36,284 nucleotides of DNA from positions 1 through 36,284 of the forward strand of contig JABJHO010000054.1 of the NCBI GenBank assembly GCA_018661775.1, read 5' to 3'. The notes below the pieces were generated by a model. That model ran no database searches. It saw only the letters and a list, made by a program, of their open reading frames with translations, and was not told where the DNA came from. The position numbers and the translations under genes are program-made. Origin of the DNA: Candidatus Magasanikiibacteriota bacterium. Lineage in GTDB: Bacteria > Patescibacteriota > Patescibacteriia > Magasanikbacterales > UBA922. This document shows, piece by piece, positions 33,491 through 36,284 of this stretch (positions are counted from its first letter, which is position 1; every line of letters begins with the position of its first letter).

Positions 33491-33958
33491 TTAATAATGA
33501 TACTGTTTTCCAGAAATAATGGTGTGCGCTCTGTAGAGTTGTTCGAGTAAAATGGTACGAACCATTTGATGCGGGAAGGTGAGTGAAGAGAGTGAAAGTT
33601 GATGTGTTGTTGTGTTAAGAAAATTTCTATCAAGCCCAAGTGGTCCACCAAGAACAAATACAATATGTTCACCATGCGTTGTTTGCCCTTCTAAAAAGTC
33701 TGCAAAGGCTTTTGAGGTATGGGTTTTTCCCTGTTCATGAAGTGCAATTACGGTTGCGTTTTTTGGTATATGTTTTTGCAACTGTTCCGCTTCTTTTTTT
33801 CGCACAGCATCAGTTTGTGAAATATGGGAAAAAGGGATTTCTTTTAGTTCTATTATTTCTAGTTTTGCATATATTGAGAGACGCTTGAGGTATTCCTTTT
33901 CGGCCGCTTTCCAGTAGGATTCTTTGAGTTTTCCAAGGGTAATAAGGGTGATTTTCAT
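33491..33958 (-). CDS. rlmH: 23S rRNA (pseudouridine1915-N3)-methyltransferase RlmH
   Basis: 155 residues from the ATG at 33958, the same length as E. coli RlmH; upstream ATGs would add six residues. SPOUT features: the SAM-binding knot with FVLGGPLGL (101-109) and the C-terminal SLSSLTFPHQMVRTILLEQLYRA...YH. It methylates pseudouridine 1915 in helix 69 of 23S rRNA in the assembled ribosome. It lies back-to-back with the 23S rRNA gene. Confidence 0.95.
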   Translation of the reverse strand: MKITLITLGKLKESYWKAAEKEYLKRLSIYAKLEIIELKEIPFSHISQTDAVRKKEAEQLQKHIPKNATVIALHEQGKTHTSKAFADFLEGQTTHGEHIVFVLGGPLGLDRNFLNTTTHQLSLSSLTFPHQMVRTILLEQLYRAHTIISGKQYHY

Positions 33959-34020
33959 CATATGTGTGTATTCCATTAAGAGGTGAGTACTATTTATCCC
34001 CAGGCACAGAGGTTTGATGC

Positions 34021-34049
34021 TTGACAGGGGAAAAGTGATTATGTATAAT
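34021..34049 (+). promoter_or_regulatory. Consensus promoter upstream of 23S rRNA
   Basis: TTGACA (34021-34026), 17-bp spacer, TATAAT (34044-34049), a full consensus match and the strongest promoter in the window. Transcription starts near 34056, about 345 nt before the mature 23S 5' end. Confidence 0.85.
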
Positions 34050-34218
34050 AATCAAGCAATCATTTAAAACATATTAATCGCAAATCACCAAATTGGTGAC
34101 CACGTCCTCGCTTTGCCCGGACCTCTGGGATATACTATACCATGTACTACAATATTGTACACACAATACGTCAGCATCATATCTATATCTCTTAGCACCA
34201 CCAGGCAATACATAGTAT

Positions 34219-34241
34219 TCGCTCGGTAGCGATTTTTTTTT
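34219..34241 (+). terminator. Terminator-like hairpin in the 23S leader
   Basis: Five-base stem TCGCT/AGCGA with CGGT loop and nine T's, between the promoter and the 23S gene. Confidence 0.45.
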
Positions 34242-34354
34242 CGGAAAAAATGTTTTCACACAAATGAATATATCTTGTATCCATTTGTGTGGAAGGATTG
34301 AAATAGGTTCAGAACGAACGAACATTACAATTTAAGAGTTCAACAATATAAAAA

Positions 34355-34370
34355 AGTAAGTAAGTAAGTA
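34355..34370 (+). repeat. AGTA tetranucleotide repeat (four copies)
   Basis: Four exact copies, 30 bases before the mature 23S rRNA. It may vary in number between strains. Confidence 0.8.
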
Positions 34371-34400
34371 AAATTAACAGAAGCACCATTGTGTGTTTCT

Positions 34401-36284
<1,884 letters not shown>

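Larger units (their letters stand above)
34056..34400 (+). other. Structured 23S leader, possible separate RNA
   Basis: No credible gene here. Hairpins: TCACCAA/TTGGTGA, TGTAC/GTACA, AATAC/GTATT, a short TCGCT-CGGT-AGCGA stem followed by T9 (34219-34241), and CACACAAATG/CATTTGTGTG further on. AATCGC near the 5' end can pair with GCGATT at the T-run, competing with the T9 hairpin. A four-copy AGTA repeat lies at 34355-34370. It could be rRNA leader with processing stems, an attenuator, or a short RNA of about 185 nt. Confidence 0.5.

Noticed and set aside
34074-34325. 83-residue minus-strand frame in the 23S leader
   Set aside because: No start signal, no family likeness, and it covers the hairpins of the leader on the other strand.

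Overview
The window looks like a chromosomal segment of a Candidate Phyla Radiation (Patescibacteria) bacterium, most likely of the Parcubacteria group. Genes are compact and AT-rich and use the standard code, with UGA working as a stop. Many orphan membrane or secreted proteins are present, GyrB is short, RNase J is divergent, no rplA follows rplK, and the 23S rRNA gene stands apart from any 16S gene. The taxon is an inference from gene content and layout; no search was run.

Layout. Positions 1-716 (minus) hold the N-terminal two thirds of a MATE efflux pump. 848-2110 (minus) is secE-nusG-rplK, closed by a terminator. A small membrane protein (2292-2669, plus) converges on gyrB (2748-4778, minus). 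4903-9283 (plus) carries an anchored orphan, rodA, a zinc-ribbon protein with rplY, and a DUF3048 protein. 9419-12081 (plus) is a 37-aa hydrophobic peptide overlapping an 850-aa lipoprotein. 12229-15713 holds an orphan, a secreted cell-surface protein and a repeat protein, with a 322-base noncoding stretch at 14384-14705.

15813-22490 (minus) is a tight eight-gene operon: prfA, prmC, a Nudix hydrolase, a CysQ-like phosphatase, a type II NADH dehydrogenase, a YceI lipoprotein, a glutaredoxin and a phosphoglucose/phosphomannose isomerase. rpmE lies just upstream. 23093-23927 (plus) has a membrane orphan and a VOC protein. 23990-24232 (minus) is a candidate structured non-coding RNA. 24441-28788 (plus) has secG, an anchored oligopeptide-binding protein and RNase J. 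28886-30687 (plus) has an anchored orphan and a GT-C-like membrane protein. tRNA-Leu(UAG) follows at 30737-30818.

30978-33104 (plus) is a DEAH helicase fused to five 61-residue repeats. Then come a Smr protein, rlmH (minus) and, after a consensus promoter at 34021-34049, the first ~1.88 kb of 23S rRNA, which runs off the window. The 23S has two helix expansions in domain I and a structured leader containing a terminator-like hairpin.

Regulation. Nearly every transcription unit has a readable sigma70-type promoter, usually with a 17-bp spacer, and many units end in a GC hairpin plus T-run. Several genes sit about 5 nt downstream of the predicted start site (leaderless). Clear Shine-Dalgarno sites go mainly with TTG or GTG starts. 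The strongest candidates for something undescribed are the RNA at 23990-24232, the leader element before the 23S gene, and the helicase-repeat protein.
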